Shown one piece after another: positions 51,486 to 59,571 of a DNA stretch of 64,000 nucleotides. The notes under the pieces were generated by a model. The model had not been told where the DNA came from and made no database searches. It saw only the letters and a program-made list of their open reading frames with translations. The position numbers were made by a program, and so were the translations under genes. Position 1 is the first letter of the stretch; every line of letters begins with the position of its first letter. Origin of the DNA: VBDM01 sp041496705 (lineage in GTDB: Bacteria; Pseudomonadota; Gammaproteobacteria; Burkholderiales; SG8-39); the NCBI GenBank assembly GCA_041496705.1, contig JBGQFD010000001.1, positions 48,284 to 112,283 on the forward strand, in the 5' to 3' direction.

Positions 51486-52133
51486 GTGCAGCTGCTCGCG
51501 CCCACCACGCTGAGGATCGCTCCCGCAGAATTGCCGCCGCGGGTCCGCGCGCGCTTCGCCACCGAGCTGCGTCGCGCCGGGAGCTTCGCGCAGATCGGCA
51601 TGCTCGGCGCGCAAGCGTGCCTCGACGCCGCCGGCGGCGAAGGGCGCCTGGGCGTGCTGTGGTCCTCGCGCCTCGGCGCGATGGGCGCCTTCCGCGCGGC
51701 GTTCGACGACGACCTGCGCCACGGCGCGCCGGTGATGCCTTTCACCTTCATCGGCATGCAGCCCCACCTTGCGGCGGCGCTGCTCGCGCAGCGGCAAACG
51801 GTCGCGCGCAGCGCCCACCTGCATCTCGTCGCCGAGGCCTGGCCGTGGCTGCTGCGCGTCGCGCAGGGCTGGCTCGCCAGCTGCGAGCGGGTGCTGGTCG
51901 GCTGCGTCGAGGAGTCCGGCGGCGACGACGCCGCGCACCGCAGCGACTGGTGCCTGGTGCAGAATGCAGCCGCAGCCGGGTCGGTCCGCGCCGAACCCGC
52001 GCGCGACCCCATGGCGACCCGCGCAACGACCGCAGACTGGATCGGCCGGATCGGCGACTGGCGCGCCGGCGCGCGTACGCCCCTCGTCCTCGCCGGAGAC
52101 GGCGAGGCGTGGAGCTTCGGAGTTCCGGACTGA
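51486..52133 (+). CDS. Chain-length-factor-like ketosynthase fragment-type protein
   Basis: A 215-residue protein that starts at a GTG directly after the preceding ketosynthase stop. Its start (LRIAPAELPPRVRARFATELRRAGSFAQIGMLGAQACLDAAGG) and VLWSSRLGAMGAFRAAFDDDL resemble the N-terminal half of ketosynthase-like proteins of the chain-length-factor kind (beta-ketoacyl synthase N-terminal-like family). The residue at the place of the nucleophile is Gln in FIGMQPHLAAALLA, as in CLFs. It lacks the C-terminal half. It ends the block, five bases before folK. Resemblance is weak; function inferred. Confidence 0.6.
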   Translation: MQLLAPTTLRIAPAELPPRVRARFATELRRAGSFAQIGMLGAQACLDAAGGEGRLGVLWSSRLGAMGAFRAAFDDDLRHGAPVMPFTFIGMQPHLAAALLAQRQTVARSAHLHLVAEAWPWLLRVAQGWLASCERVLVGCVEESGGDDAAHRSDWCLVQNAAAAGSVRAEPARDPMATRATTADWIGRIGDWRAGARTPLVLAGDGEAWSFGVPD

Positions 52134-52137
52134 TCCC

Positions 52138-52629
52138 ATGGCCGCGGTGAACGCCTTCGTCGGGCTGGGCGCCAACCTCGGCGAGCCGCGGGCGCAGCTG
52201 CGCGCCGCCGCGGTGGCGCTCGCGGAAATTCCGCGCACGCGGCTGATGGCGCTCTCGCCGCTGTACCGCAGCGCGCCGCTCGGCGTCACGGCGCAACCCG
52301 ATTTCGTCAACGCCGTCGCCGCAATCGAGACCGGGCTCGCCCCCTGGGCCCTGCTCGAGGCGCTGCTCGCGCTCGAAGCCCGCTTCGGCCGCACCCGGGA
52401 AACCCCAGGCGAGGCCCGGAGCCTGGACCTCGACCTGCTGCTCTTCGCGGACCGCATCATCGACGAGCCTGGACTCATCGTCCCCCATCCGCGCATGCAC
52501 CAGCGCGCCTTCGTGCTCGCGCCGCTCGCGCAGCTTGCGCCGGACCTGGTGATCCCGGGCCGGGGCCCGGTTGCCGCGCTGCTCGCCGCGTGCAAGGATC
52601 AGACCATAGAACGACTAGGCGCAGTATGA
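52138..52629 (+). CDS. folK: HPPK, 6-hydroxymethyl-7,8-dihydropterin pyrophosphokinase
   Basis: Folate-biosynthesis enzyme of 163 residues that transfers pyrophosphate from ATP to hydroxymethyl-dihydropterin. Seen are AFVGLGANLGEPRAQL at the start, LYRSAPLGVTAQPDFVNAVAAIET, RTRETPGEARSLDLDLLLF with the two metal Asp residues, and VPHPRMHQRAFVLAPLAQLAPDL. It stands five bases after the ketosynthase block and overlaps the next gene by ATGA. In related genomes it directly follows pcnB. Confidence 0.95.
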   Translation: MAAVNAFVGLGANLGEPRAQLRAAAVALAEIPRTRLMALSPLYRSAPLGVTAQPDFVNAVAAIETGLAPWALLEALLALEARFGRTRETPGEARSLDLDLLLFADRIIDEPGLIVPHPRMHQRAFVLAPLAQLAPDLVIPGRGPVAALLAACKDQTIERLGAV

Positions 52630-53630
52630 AATCTCCCCTCATGGCCCACGCCGTGCTGCTGCTCGCTCTGCTGCTTTCGTCCGTCCACGGGCTCGCCGCG
52701 GACGCGACCATGCTGCCACCGTGGTTCACCGAGACATTCCTCGACATCCGCGAGGACGTCGCGGACGCCGCCAAGGACGGGAAACGGCTGATGCTCTTCT
52801 TCGAGCAGGACGGCTGTCCCTACTGCAAGCAACTGCTGCAGGTGAACTTCAGCCAGAAAGCCATCGCCGACAAGGCCCGCAGCCGCCTGACCAGCGTCGT
52901 GCTCAACATCTGGGGCGACCGCGAAGTCACCTGGACCGACGGCAGGAAATTCAGCGAGAAGCAGTTCGCCACATTTCTCAAGATACAGTTCACGCCGACC
53001 CTCGTCTTCTTCGACGAGCAGGGCAAGGTGGTCGCCCGCATCAACGGCTACTACCCGCCGCACCGCTTCGAGGCGGTGCTCGACTGGGTCGCCGGCCGCA
53101 TGGAAAACCGCATCGCGCTCGCCGAGCACCTGCGCAGCGCGGTGCGCGAGCCCGCGGGCGAGCAGCTGCACGACGAGCCCTTCTTCCTCAAGCCGCCGTA
53201 CGATCTGCGGCGCGTCTCGAAGAAGCCGCTCGCGGTGCTGTTCGAGACGCCCTCGTGCGCAGCGTGCGACGAGCTGCACCGCGAGGCCTTGCGCCGCCCC
53301 GAGATCGCGGAGTCGCTGAAGCACTTCGACGTCGTGCGGTTCGGGCTCGGCGATCGCACGCCCGTGGTCACGCCGGGAGGCCAGCGGCTCGCGGCGGAGG
53401 ACTGGGCGCGCTCGCTCGGCATCGCGTACACGCCCTCGGTGGTGTTCTTCGGCACCGACGGCACCGAGGCGCTCCGCATCGAAGCCTACCTGCGACCCTT
53501 CCACCTGTGGGGTTCACTCGAGTACGTCGCCAGCCGCGCCTACCTGCGCGAGCCGAGCTTCCAGCGCTACCTGCAGGCGCGCGCCGAGCGCCTGCGCGAA
53601 GGAGGCCACGCCGTCGACCTGTGGCGCTAG
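52626..53630 (+). CDS. Exported protein with two thioredoxin-like domains
   Basis: A 334-residue protein with a signal peptide (VLLLALLLSSVHGLAA) and two thioredoxin folds. The first has CPYC (Cys64, Cys67) and the cis-Pro stretch FTPTLVFFD; the second has CAAC (Cys211, Cys214) and YTPSVVFFG. Both redox pairs are intact, which suggests a periplasmic disulphide reductase/isomerase, resembling SoxW-type proteins. It overlaps folK by four bases and precedes a deoxynucleoside kinase gene by about 43 bases. Substrate proteins are unknown. Confidence 0.83.
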   Translation: MKSPLMAHAVLLLALLLSSVHGLAADATMLPPWFTETFLDIREDVADAAKDGKRLMLFFEQDGCPYCKQLLQVNFSQKAIADKARSRLTSVVLNIWGDREVTWTDGRKFSEKQFATFLKIQFTPTLVFFDEQGKVVARINGYYPPHRFEAVLDWVAGRMENRIALAEHLRSAVREPAGEQLHDEPFFLKPPYDLRRVSKKPLAVLFETPSCAACDELHREALRRPEIAESLKHFDVVRFGLGDRTPVVTPGGQRLAAEDWARSLGIAYTPSVVFFGTDGTEALRIEAYLRPFHLWGSLEYVASRAYLREPSFQRYLQARAERLREGGHAVDLWR

Positions 53631-53673
53631 GGAAAGTCTGTATGATGGCGCCGTCGCGCGCCCGGCCCGTCTC

Positions 53674-54315
53674 GTGCTGCCCTCGAAATACCACTATGTC
53701 GTCATCGAAGGACCGATCGGGGTCGGCAAGACCACGCTCGCGAAGCGCCTCGCCGAGCGCGTGCAGGCGAGCCTGGTGCTCGAGCACCCCGAGCAGAATC
53801 CCTTCCTTGCGCGCTTCTACCAGGACATGGCGAGGTTCGCGCTGCCGACGCAGCTGTTCTTTCTCTTCCAGCGGATTGCGCAGTTGCGCGAGCTCGCGCA
53901 GATGGATCTGTTCAACCGGCTCACCGTCAGCGATTTCCTTCTCGAGAAAGATCCGCTCTTCGCGCGCCTGACGCTGTCCGGGGACGAGCTCGCCCTCTAC
54001 CAGAAGATTTTCGACGCGCTCAAGCCCCAGGCCCCGCGGCCCGACCTGGTGATCTACCTGCAGGCGGACCCGGCGATCCTGTACGAGCGCGTGCGCCGCC
54101 GCAGCGTAGAATTCGAGCGCCCGATCACCTCCGAGTATCTGGCCCTGCTCGCGGACAGCTACAATCGGTTTTTCTATCACTTCGGCGGGACGCCCGTGCT
54201 CATCGTGAATTCGGAGAGGCTCAACTTCGTCAGGCAGGATAGCGACCTCGATCTGCTCCTTGAGCGCATCGCCGCCATGCGCGGCAATCGCGAGTTCTTC
54301 AACTGGGGAGACTAG
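53674..54315 (+). CDS. Deoxynucleoside kinase
   Basis: Phosphorylates deoxynucleosides in the salvage pathway. It has 213 residues. P-loop GPIGVGKTTLAKRLAER, then LEHPEQNPFLARFYQD, the lid/helix LTVSDFLLEKDPLFARLTLS, and LVIYLQADPAILYERVRRRSVEFE (substrate/phosphate-binding Arg cluster). The deoxyadenosine/deoxyguanosine-type kinase family commonly precedes panB in Betaproteobacteria, as here. Starts at a GTG at 53674. A TATGAT at 53641-53646 could be a weak -10 but there is no clear -35. Confidence 0.88.
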   Translation: MLPSKYHYVVIEGPIGVGKTTLAKRLAERVQASLVLEHPEQNPFLARFYQDMARFALPTQLFFLFQRIAQLRELAQMDLFNRLTVSDFLLEKDPLFARLTLSGDELALYQKIFDALKPQAPRPDLVIYLQADPAILYERVRRRSVEFERPITSEYLALLADSYNRFFYHFGGTPVLIVNSERLNFVRQDSDLDLLLERIAAMRGNREFFNWGD

Positions 54316-54316
54316 C

Positions 54317-55111
54317 GTGACCCGACTGACCATCAAGGCCTTGCAGAAGCTGCGCGAGGACGGCGAGAGAATCGCCATGCTCACCTGCTACGACGCGAGC
54401 TTCGCGGCGATGCTCGACGCGGCGGGACTGGACAGCCTGCTCGTCGGAGACTCGCTGGGCATGGTGCTGCAAGGGCACGACACCACGCTGCCGGTGACGC
54501 TCGCCGACATGGCCTACCACACGCACTGCGTCGCGCGCGGCAGCAAGCGCGCCTTCCTGATCACCGACATGCCTTTCGGCACCTACCAGGAATCGCCGCA
54601 ACAGGCATTCCGCAGCTCGGCCGCGCTCATGGCCGCGGGAGCGCAGATGGTCAAGCTCGAGGGCGGCGCAGAGCTCGCCGAAACCGTGCGCTTTCTCATC
54701 CAGCGCGGCGTCCCCGTCTGCGGGCACCTTGGCCTCACGCCGCAATCGGTGCACCAGTTCGGCGGCTATCGCGTGCAGGGCAAGGGCGAGGATGCGGAAC
54801 AGAAACTGATAGCGGACGCCGTCGAACTCGAGACGGCCGGCGCCGGTCTCCTGGTGCTCGAGGCGATACCCGCGAAGCTCGGCGAGCAGGTCACGCAGCG
54901 CCTGCGCATTCCCACCATCGGCATCGGCGCCGGACCGGGCTGCTCCGGCCAGGTGCTGGTGCTGCACGACATGCTCGACGTGTTCCCCGGAAAAAAGGCG
55001 CGCTTCGTGCGGAACTTCATGAAGGGAGCCTCGAGCATCGCCGACGCCGCCGAGCGCTACGTGCGCGCGGTCAGGGACGGCAGCTTCCCCGCAGAAGAGC
55101 ACAGTTTCTAA
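54317..55111 (+). CDS. panB: Ketopantoate hydroxymethyltransferase
   Basis: First step of pantothenate synthesis, making ketopantoate from 2-oxoisovalerate and methylene-tetrahydrofolate. It is 264 residues long. Seen are MLTCYDASFAAMLDAAG, LLVGDSLGMVLQGHDTTLPVTL (metal Asp and substrate), FLITDMPFGTYQES, VKLEGGAELAET, CGHLGLTPQSVHQFGGYRVQGK and TIGIGAGPGCSGQVLVLHDMLD. The start is GTG at 54317, one base after the kinase stop; panC follows 8 bases later. Confidence 0.97.
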   Translation: MTRLTIKALQKLREDGERIAMLTCYDASFAAMLDAAGLDSLLVGDSLGMVLQGHDTTLPVTLADMAYHTHCVARGSKRAFLITDMPFGTYQESPQQAFRSSAALMAAGAQMVKLEGGAELAETVRFLIQRGVPVCGHLGLTPQSVHQFGGYRVQGKGEDAEQKLIADAVELETAGAGLLVLEAIPAKLGEQVTQRLRIPTIGIGAGPGCSGQVLVLHDMLDVFPGKKARFVRNFMKGASSIADAAERYVRAVRDGSFPAEEHSF

Positions 55112-55119
55112 TACGGCCG

Positions 55120-55947
55120 ATGGACATCATCACTTCGGTGAGGGACCTGCGCGAGCGGCTCGGGCGCGAGCCAGACAACGTGTTCGTCCCGACGATGGGC
55201 AACCTGCACCCGGGGCACATCCAGCTCACGCGGCTGGCGAAGCAGCGCTCCGCGTGCACCGTGGTCAGCATCTTCGTCAACCGCATCCAGTTCGGGCCGA
55301 AGGAGGACTTCGACCGCTACCCGCGCACCCTGCAGGTCGACGCGGAAAGGCTCGAGGAGGCGGGCGCCGACGTGCTGTTTGCCCCGGGCGAGCCCGAGAT
55401 CTATCCCGAGCCGCAGACCTTCGTGGTCGAGCCCTCGGACCTGCAGCACATCCTGGAAGGCGCCTTCCGGCCGGGACACTTTCGCGGCGTCGCCACCGTC
55501 GTGCTGAAGCTGTTCAACATGGTATCCCCGCACGCCGCCATCTTCGGCAAGAAGGACTACCAGCAGTACGTGGTGCTGCGCGACATGGTGAAGCAGCTGG
55601 CGCTGCCGGTGGAGATCATTCCGGCGGAAACCGTACGCGCCGAGGACGGGCTCGCGCTCTCCTCGCGCAACGCCTACCTGTCGCCACCTGAGCGCTCCGA
55701 GGCACCGCGCCTGCATCGCATCCTGAAGACGGTCTGGGAGGCGCTGCTCACCGGGGAACGCGACTATGCCCGGCTGGAAGCGCAGGCGCTATCGAGGTTC
55801 GGCGACAAATGGAAAGTGGACTACGTGGCGATCCGGCGCCAGGCGGACCTGCAGCTGCCGTCCTCCGGGGACCGCAAGCTCGTGGTGCTGGCTGCAGCGA
55901 AACTAGGAACGACTCGATTGCTCGACAACGTGGAGGTGACCCTTTAG
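55120..55947 (+). CDS. panC: Pantothenate synthetase
   Basis: Joins pantoate and beta-alanine with ATP. It is 275 residues long. The HIGH-like motif is in VPTMGNLHPGHIQLTRLA (family usually MGALHEGH; here Asn for Ala), followed by VSIFVNRIQFGPKEDFDRYPRTL, FRGVATVVLKLFNMVSPHAAIFGKKDYQQ, PVEIIPAETVRAEDGLALSSRNAYL. The final part of the KMSKS-like region is SSRN. It forms a unit with panB; a canonical panE is at 57503, so the ketopantoate-to-pantothenate steps are present in the window. Confidence 0.96.
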   Translation: MDIITSVRDLRERLGREPDNVFVPTMGNLHPGHIQLTRLAKQRSACTVVSIFVNRIQFGPKEDFDRYPRTLQVDAERLEEAGADVLFAPGEPEIYPEPQTFVVEPSDLQHILEGAFRPGHFRGVATVVLKLFNMVSPHAAIFGKKDYQQYVVLRDMVKQLALPVEIIPAETVRAEDGLALSSRNAYLSPPERSEAPRLHRILKTVWEALLTGERDYARLEAQALSRFGDKWKVDYVAIRRQADLQLPSSGDRKLVVLAAAKLGTTRLLDNVEVTL

Positions 55948-55966
55948 GCTTCGCCAAACGCGCGGG

Positions 55967-56203
55967 TCACGACGGATACGGCTCCACCATGAGTTTCTCT
56001 ACCGGACAGCCGAGCGCCTTGGCCAGCTTCTCCATCGCCTGCTCGTTGACGGCGATCGGTTGGAACTCCGCCGCACCGCCCTTGCTCTCGATGAACGCCT
56101 TTGCCGCACCCTCGGAATTCCAGACCACCACCGGGTCGGGAGATACGCCGGCCACCTGGACGCAGATCGGAACGCCGTCCGACTTGTATACGATTGCAAA
56201 CAT
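55967..56203 (-). CDS. Small unknown protein
   Basis: A 78-residue protein on the minus strand, convergent with panC. Its ATG at 56203 is preceded by AGAAGGAGG, a strong Shine-Dalgarno with good spacing, which supports it as real. Sequence includes MFAIVYKSDGVPICVQVAGVS and FIESKGGAAEFQPIAVNEQAMEKLAKALGCPVEKLMVEP. No signal or TM segment. Family not recognised; the compact alpha/beta pattern suggests a small soluble protein. About 230 bases between it and ctaA hold no visible gene. Confidence 0.6.
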   Translation of the reverse strand: MFAIVYKSDGVPICVQVAGVSPDPVVVWNSEGAAKAFIESKGGAAEFQPIAVNEQAMEKLAKALGCPVEKLMVEPYPS

Positions 56204-56433
56204 GCGCGGCCTCCTTCTCGCGGATGGCGCCATCGGGGCGGTCCGGGAGACTCGATCGATCTCCGGCCGCAAACGCCCCACTCCAGTGCGTATCACTTTA
56301 ACCGATGTGCCGCGGGGGTTCCAGTGCAGAAATGCGCAGCACGTGCGCAAGTCTCGCGCGGATGAAAAACAATGCCCGCCGTGCGGCCCACCGGCGCTCG
56401 AAAACCCGGCCGCGCCACTAATGCGCGACTAGA

Positions 56434-57492
56434 ATGGCACGCATGGACACGGCGGCGCGCATCCCGGGCGAAGCGGCGGCGAACCGCGCCGACAGGGCAG
56501 TCGCGCTCTGGTTGCTCGCGTGCTGCGCGCTGGTGTTCGCAATGGTGGTGGTCGGTGGCATCACGCGCCTGACGCACTCGGGCCTGTCGATCGTCGAGTG
56601 GCAGCCGCTCGTCGGCGCGCTGCCGCCGCTCGATGCGGACGCCTGGGAGCAGACCTTCGCCAGGTACCGGCAGACGCCCGAGTTCCTGCTGGTGAATCCT
56701 GACATGACGCTCGCGGGCTTCAAGCGGATTTTCTGGTGGGAGTATGCCCACCGGCTGCTCGGCCGGCTGATCGGCGCTGCGTTTCTCGTGCCGTTCCTTT
56801 GGTTCGCGCTGCGCGGGAAGATCGCCCGCGCCCTCAACCTGAAATTCGCGGCGATATTCGCACTCGGCGCGCTCCAGGGAGCGCTCGGCTGGTACATGGT
56901 GCGCTCGGGCCTCGTCGACGACCCGCGCGTGTCCCAGTATCGCCTCACGGCGCACCTCGGCCTCGCCTTTCTCATCTACGCGGCGATGCTGTGGGTTGCG
57001 CTCGATCTGCTGTTCCCCCGCGGGCGCGGCGTCGCCGTCGCCGGTGGCCTGCGCCGATTCGCCGCCGCGCTCGCCGCGCTGATATTCGCGATGGTGCTCT
57101 CCGGAGGCCTCGTGGCTGGGATTCGCGCGGGCCTCGCGTACAACACTTTTCCGCTGATGAACGGCCGCCTCGTGCCGCCGGAAATCCTCGCGATCGAACC
57201 CTGGTACCTCAACTTCTTCAGCAACATGGCCACGGTGCAGTTCGATCATCGGTTGATTGCCTGGCTGCTCGCGGTGCTGGTGCCCTGGTTCTGGCTGCGT
57301 GCGCGGCGTGCCCCGATTTCGCCGCGTGCCAAGCTCGGCGCCCACCTGCTGCTCGGGACGCTCGCGTTGCAGATCGCGCTGGGGATCTCCACCCTGCTGC
57401 TCGGCGTGCCCGTTCCGCTCGCCGCCGCCCACCAGGCCGGGGCGTTGCTCGTCTCCAGCGCCGCGGTACTCGTGCTGCACGGTCTGCGCTGA
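56434..57492 (+). CDS. ctaA: Haem A synthase
   Basis: Inner-membrane enzyme of 352 residues converting haem O to haem A for cytochrome oxidase. About eight helices. Conserved parts are VVVGGITRLTHSGLSIVEWQPLVGALPP, IFWWEYAHRLLGRLIGAAF (haem-ligand His), QYRLTAHLGLAFLIYAAMLW (His), FSNMATVQFDHRLIAWLLAV (His), and AAAHQAGALLV (His). All four ligand His positions are present. It belongs to the Cox15-type (longer) form. A second ATG (56443) could be the true start. It converges with panE 11 bases beyond its stop. Confidence 0.93.
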   Translation: MARMDTAARIPGEAAANRADRAVALWLLACCALVFAMVVVGGITRLTHSGLSIVEWQPLVGALPPLDADAWEQTFARYRQTPEFLLVNPDMTLAGFKRIFWWEYAHRLLGRLIGAAFLVPFLWFALRGKIARALNLKFAAIFALGALQGALGWYMVRSGLVDDPRVSQYRLTAHLGLAFLIYAAMLWVALDLLFPRGRGVAVAGGLRRFAAALAALIFAMVLSGGLVAGIRAGLAYNTFPLMNGRLVPPEILAIEPWYLNFFSNMATVQFDHRLIAWLLAVLVPWFWLRARRAPISPRAKLGAHLLLGTLALQIALGISTLLLGVPVPLAAAHQAGALLVSSAAVLVLHGLR

Positions 57493-57502
57493 AGCGGCGG
57501 CA

Positions 57503-58474
57503 CTAACCGTCGAGGTGCCGCCCCCGCTCGGCGAGAAGCGCGTAGACGGCGTCGATCATCGGGGTCGCGATCGCGGCCTTGCGGGCAAGCTCCACCACCG
57601 CCCCGACGATGGCCTGCGTCTCGAGCGGCCGGCGTCTCTCCACATCCTGGTGCATCGAGATCTTCGCGCCCGCGAGCTCCTTCGCGATGCCGATGCGCTC
57701 CTCGACCGTCACCGGCACGCGCGCGCCGTAGGCCAGCGCGACCCGCATCGCTTCTTCCATCACGGTACGGATCAGCCCGAGCAGGGCCTCGTTGCCGTTG
57801 ATGTCGTCCATGTGCGCAAGGGTGAGCGCCGCCACTGGGTTGTAGGAGAGGTTGCCGACCAGTTTGGTCCAGATCTCGGTACGGACGTCCTCGGCGATCT
57901 TCGCGTCGAAGCCCGCGGCGTTCATCGCAGCGGCGAGGCGCCGCGCGCGCTCCGACACCGATCGATCAGGCTCGCCGAGGATGAAGAGCCTCCCGGCGGT
58001 GTGGCTCACCACGCCCGGCCCGGTCACCTGCGCCGCGGCGTGGACGACGCAGCCGAGGATGCGCTCCGGCGGCAGGGCCCGCAGCATCGCACCCCCGGGA
58101 TCGAGGCAGTCGATGGGGCACCCGTCGAGCGTGCCGCCCTCGGCGTGGAAGTACCACCACGGCAATCCGTTGATCGCAGGAACCACCGTCGTGCCCGGAC
58201 CGAGCAGCGGTCCGAGCCGCGGCAGCATCTCCGCAATCGAGTACGTCTTGAGGCAGAGAAAGACCGCCTCCTGGACGCTGAAATCGCCGGGCTCTTCCGA
58301 GGCCGGCAGACGGAAATTCTCGCGCTTCCCCTGCTCCAGCAGCGTCAGCCCGTGCGCGCGTAGCGCCCCGAGTTGGGCGCCACGCGCGACGAGCGCGACG
58401 TCGTGGCCGGCGCGCGCGAGCCAGGCTGCGACGAGCCCGCCGATCGCACCAGCGCCGACGACGCAGATCTTCAC
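57503..58474 (-). CDS. panE: 2-Dehydropantoate 2-reductase
   Basis: Reduces ketopantoate to pantoate with NADPH. It is 323 residues long. The Rossmann motif GAGAIGGLVAAWLARAGHDVALVARG is intact, and the catalytic KxxxN (IWTKLVGNLSYNPVAAL) is present, unlike in the paralogue at 27028. The C-terminal helical domain has substrate region DVERRRPLETQAIVGAVVELA. It lies 7 bases after an alpha/beta hydrolase gene on the same strand, downstream of tRNA-Leu, so the three could be one transcript. Confidence 0.88.
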   Translation of the reverse strand: MKICVVGAGAIGGLVAAWLARAGHDVALVARGAQLGALRAHGLTLLEQGKRENFRLPASEEPGDFSVQEAVFLCLKTYSIAEMLPRLGPLLGPGTTVVPAINGLPWWYFHAEGGTLDGCPIDCLDPGGAMLRALPPERILGCVVHAAAQVTGPGVVSHTAGRLFILGEPDRSVSERARRLAAAMNAAGFDAKIAEDVRTEIWTKLVGNLSYNPVAALTLAHMDDINGNEALLGLIRTVMEEAMRVALAYGARVPVTVEERIGIAKELAGAKISMHQDVERRRPLETQAIVGAVVELARKAAIATPMIDAVYALLAERGRHLDG

Positions 58475-58481
58475 CTGCGCC

Positions 58482-59441
58482 TCATTTGCGGCCCGAGTTG
58501 GGCGCGAGGAGAAACCTGCGCACCGCGCCCATCTGCTCCTCGCTCATCAGCCAGGGCGCGTGCCCGATCCCCGGGAATTGCACCACCTCGACCTGAGAAC
58601 CGCGCTGCTGCATGCGCCTCACCGTCGACTCGAGCAACAAGTCGGATTCCCCGCCGCGCAGCACCAGCGTCGGACAGCGAACGGAATCCCAGACCGGCCA
58701 GAGGTCGATGCCGAGGAGGAAATCCTTCCCGAACTCGATCCCTTCGTTGCCGCCGCGACGCATGGGACTGACGATCGCCGGATCGTAGGCGAGCGTGTAG
58801 GCGCCGTCATCGCGCCGCCGCGAACCGTGCCTGGCGAGGCGCTGCCACTGCGCGTCGTCAAGAGGACCGAAGGGCGCAAAGGCGTCGCGCAGATGCTGCT
58901 CGACCTCCTCAAGACCCGCGAAGCGCCCGCCCCCGCCCGAGGAGGCGTACTTGAGCCGCACCAGCGCATGCCACGGCACCAGCGGCCCGACGTCGTTGAG
59001 CACCAGGCGGCGGATCGGCGAATGCGCTTTCGCCGCGAGCATCATGCCGAGGAGCCCGCCCATCGAGGTCCCGACCCAGTCAATGCGGAGATCCGCGCTC
59101 CCGCCCTGCATCCAGCGCAGCAGGGGATAGCGATCGGACAACGCCGTCAGCCTCGCGAGCAGGGCGGCCGCGTCGGAGAGATACAGCGAAAAGCCGTAGT
59201 CCTCCTTGTGCTCGAGCCAGTCGCTGTCGCCACGCCCGACTACGTCCAGGCACACCACGCGGCAACCCCACTCGGCGAGGTCCGCCGCGAGTTCGTCGAA
59301 ATCGCGGCTGTTGCGCGTCAGCCCGTGCGCGCAGACCACCAGGTGCCTGGCCCGGGGGTTGCCCCATTCGGTGTAGGCGACCCGATGGAACCCGTGGGGT
59401 CCGAGGCTGAGGAAGAGATTGAGGCGGGGTTCTCTGATCAT
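58482..59441 (-). CDS. Alpha/beta-fold hydrolase
   Basis: Serine hydrolase of 319 residues. The HG oxyanion motif is CAHGLTRNSRDFDELA, the nucleophile Ser is in DWVGTSMGGLLGMMLAA, the acid Asp is probably in the segment CPTLVLRGGESDLLLE, and the His lies in FPGIGHAPWLM. It is a general alpha/beta hydrolase; substrate unknown. The ATG is only two bases after the CCA end of the tRNA-Leu gene on the same strand, with no ribosome-binding site, so it may be translated after processing of a joint transcript. Downstream is panE. Confidence 0.82.
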   Translation of the reverse strand: MIREPRLNLFLSLGPHGFHRVAYTEWGNPRARHLVVCAHGLTRNSRDFDELAADLAEWGCRVVCLDVVGRGDSDWLEHKEDYGFSLYLSDAAALLARLTALSDRYPLLRWMQGGSADLRIDWVGTSMGGLLGMMLAAKAHSPIRRLVLNDVGPLVPWHALVRLKYASSGGGGRFAGLEEVEQHLRDAFAPFGPLDDAQWQRLARHGSRRRDDGAYTLAYDPAIVSPMRRGGNEGIEFGKDFLLGIDLWPVWDSVRCPTLVLRGGESDLLLESTVRRMQQRGSQVEVVQFPGIGHAPWLMSEEQMGAVRRFLLAPNSGRK

Positions 59442-59443
59442 CT

Positions 59444-59530
59444 TGGTGCCGGGAGAGAGAATCGAACTCTCATGACCTCGCGGCCGCGGGATTTTGAGTC
59501 CCGTGCGTCTACCAATTCCGCCATCCCGGC
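59444..59530 (-). tRNA. tRNA-Leu (anticodon CAA)
   Basis: An 87-base gene including the encoded CCA. The 7-pair acceptor stem is GCCGGGA/TCCCGGC with A73; the D arm contains GGCGGAATTGGTAGACGC, the anticodon stem/loop is CGGGA-CTCAAAA-TCCCG with CAA at 34-36; a long variable arm (GCGGCCGCGAGGTCATGAGA region) and the T arm (GAGAGTTCGATTCTCTC) follow, as expected of a leucine tRNA. The hydrolase ATG is two bases downstream. Confidence 0.96.
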
Positions 59531-59554
59531 TGGATGCTGCGCGTCAGGCCGTGC

Positions 59555-59560
59555 ATTATA
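59555..59560 (-). promoter_or_regulatory. Candidate -10 box for tRNA-Leu
   Basis: A perfect TATAAT on the minus strand lies 24 bases before the tRNA 5' end. The -35 is not obvious. The same sequence sits 12 bases before the queA ATG on the other strand, so the region may be divergent. Confidence 0.5.
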
Positions 59561-59571
59561 GCGGCGCGCTC

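Noticed and set aside
44502..52133. Recent mobile-element insertion
   Set aside because: No transposase, integrase, terminal repeats or target duplications were found at either end, and composition matches the neighbours.
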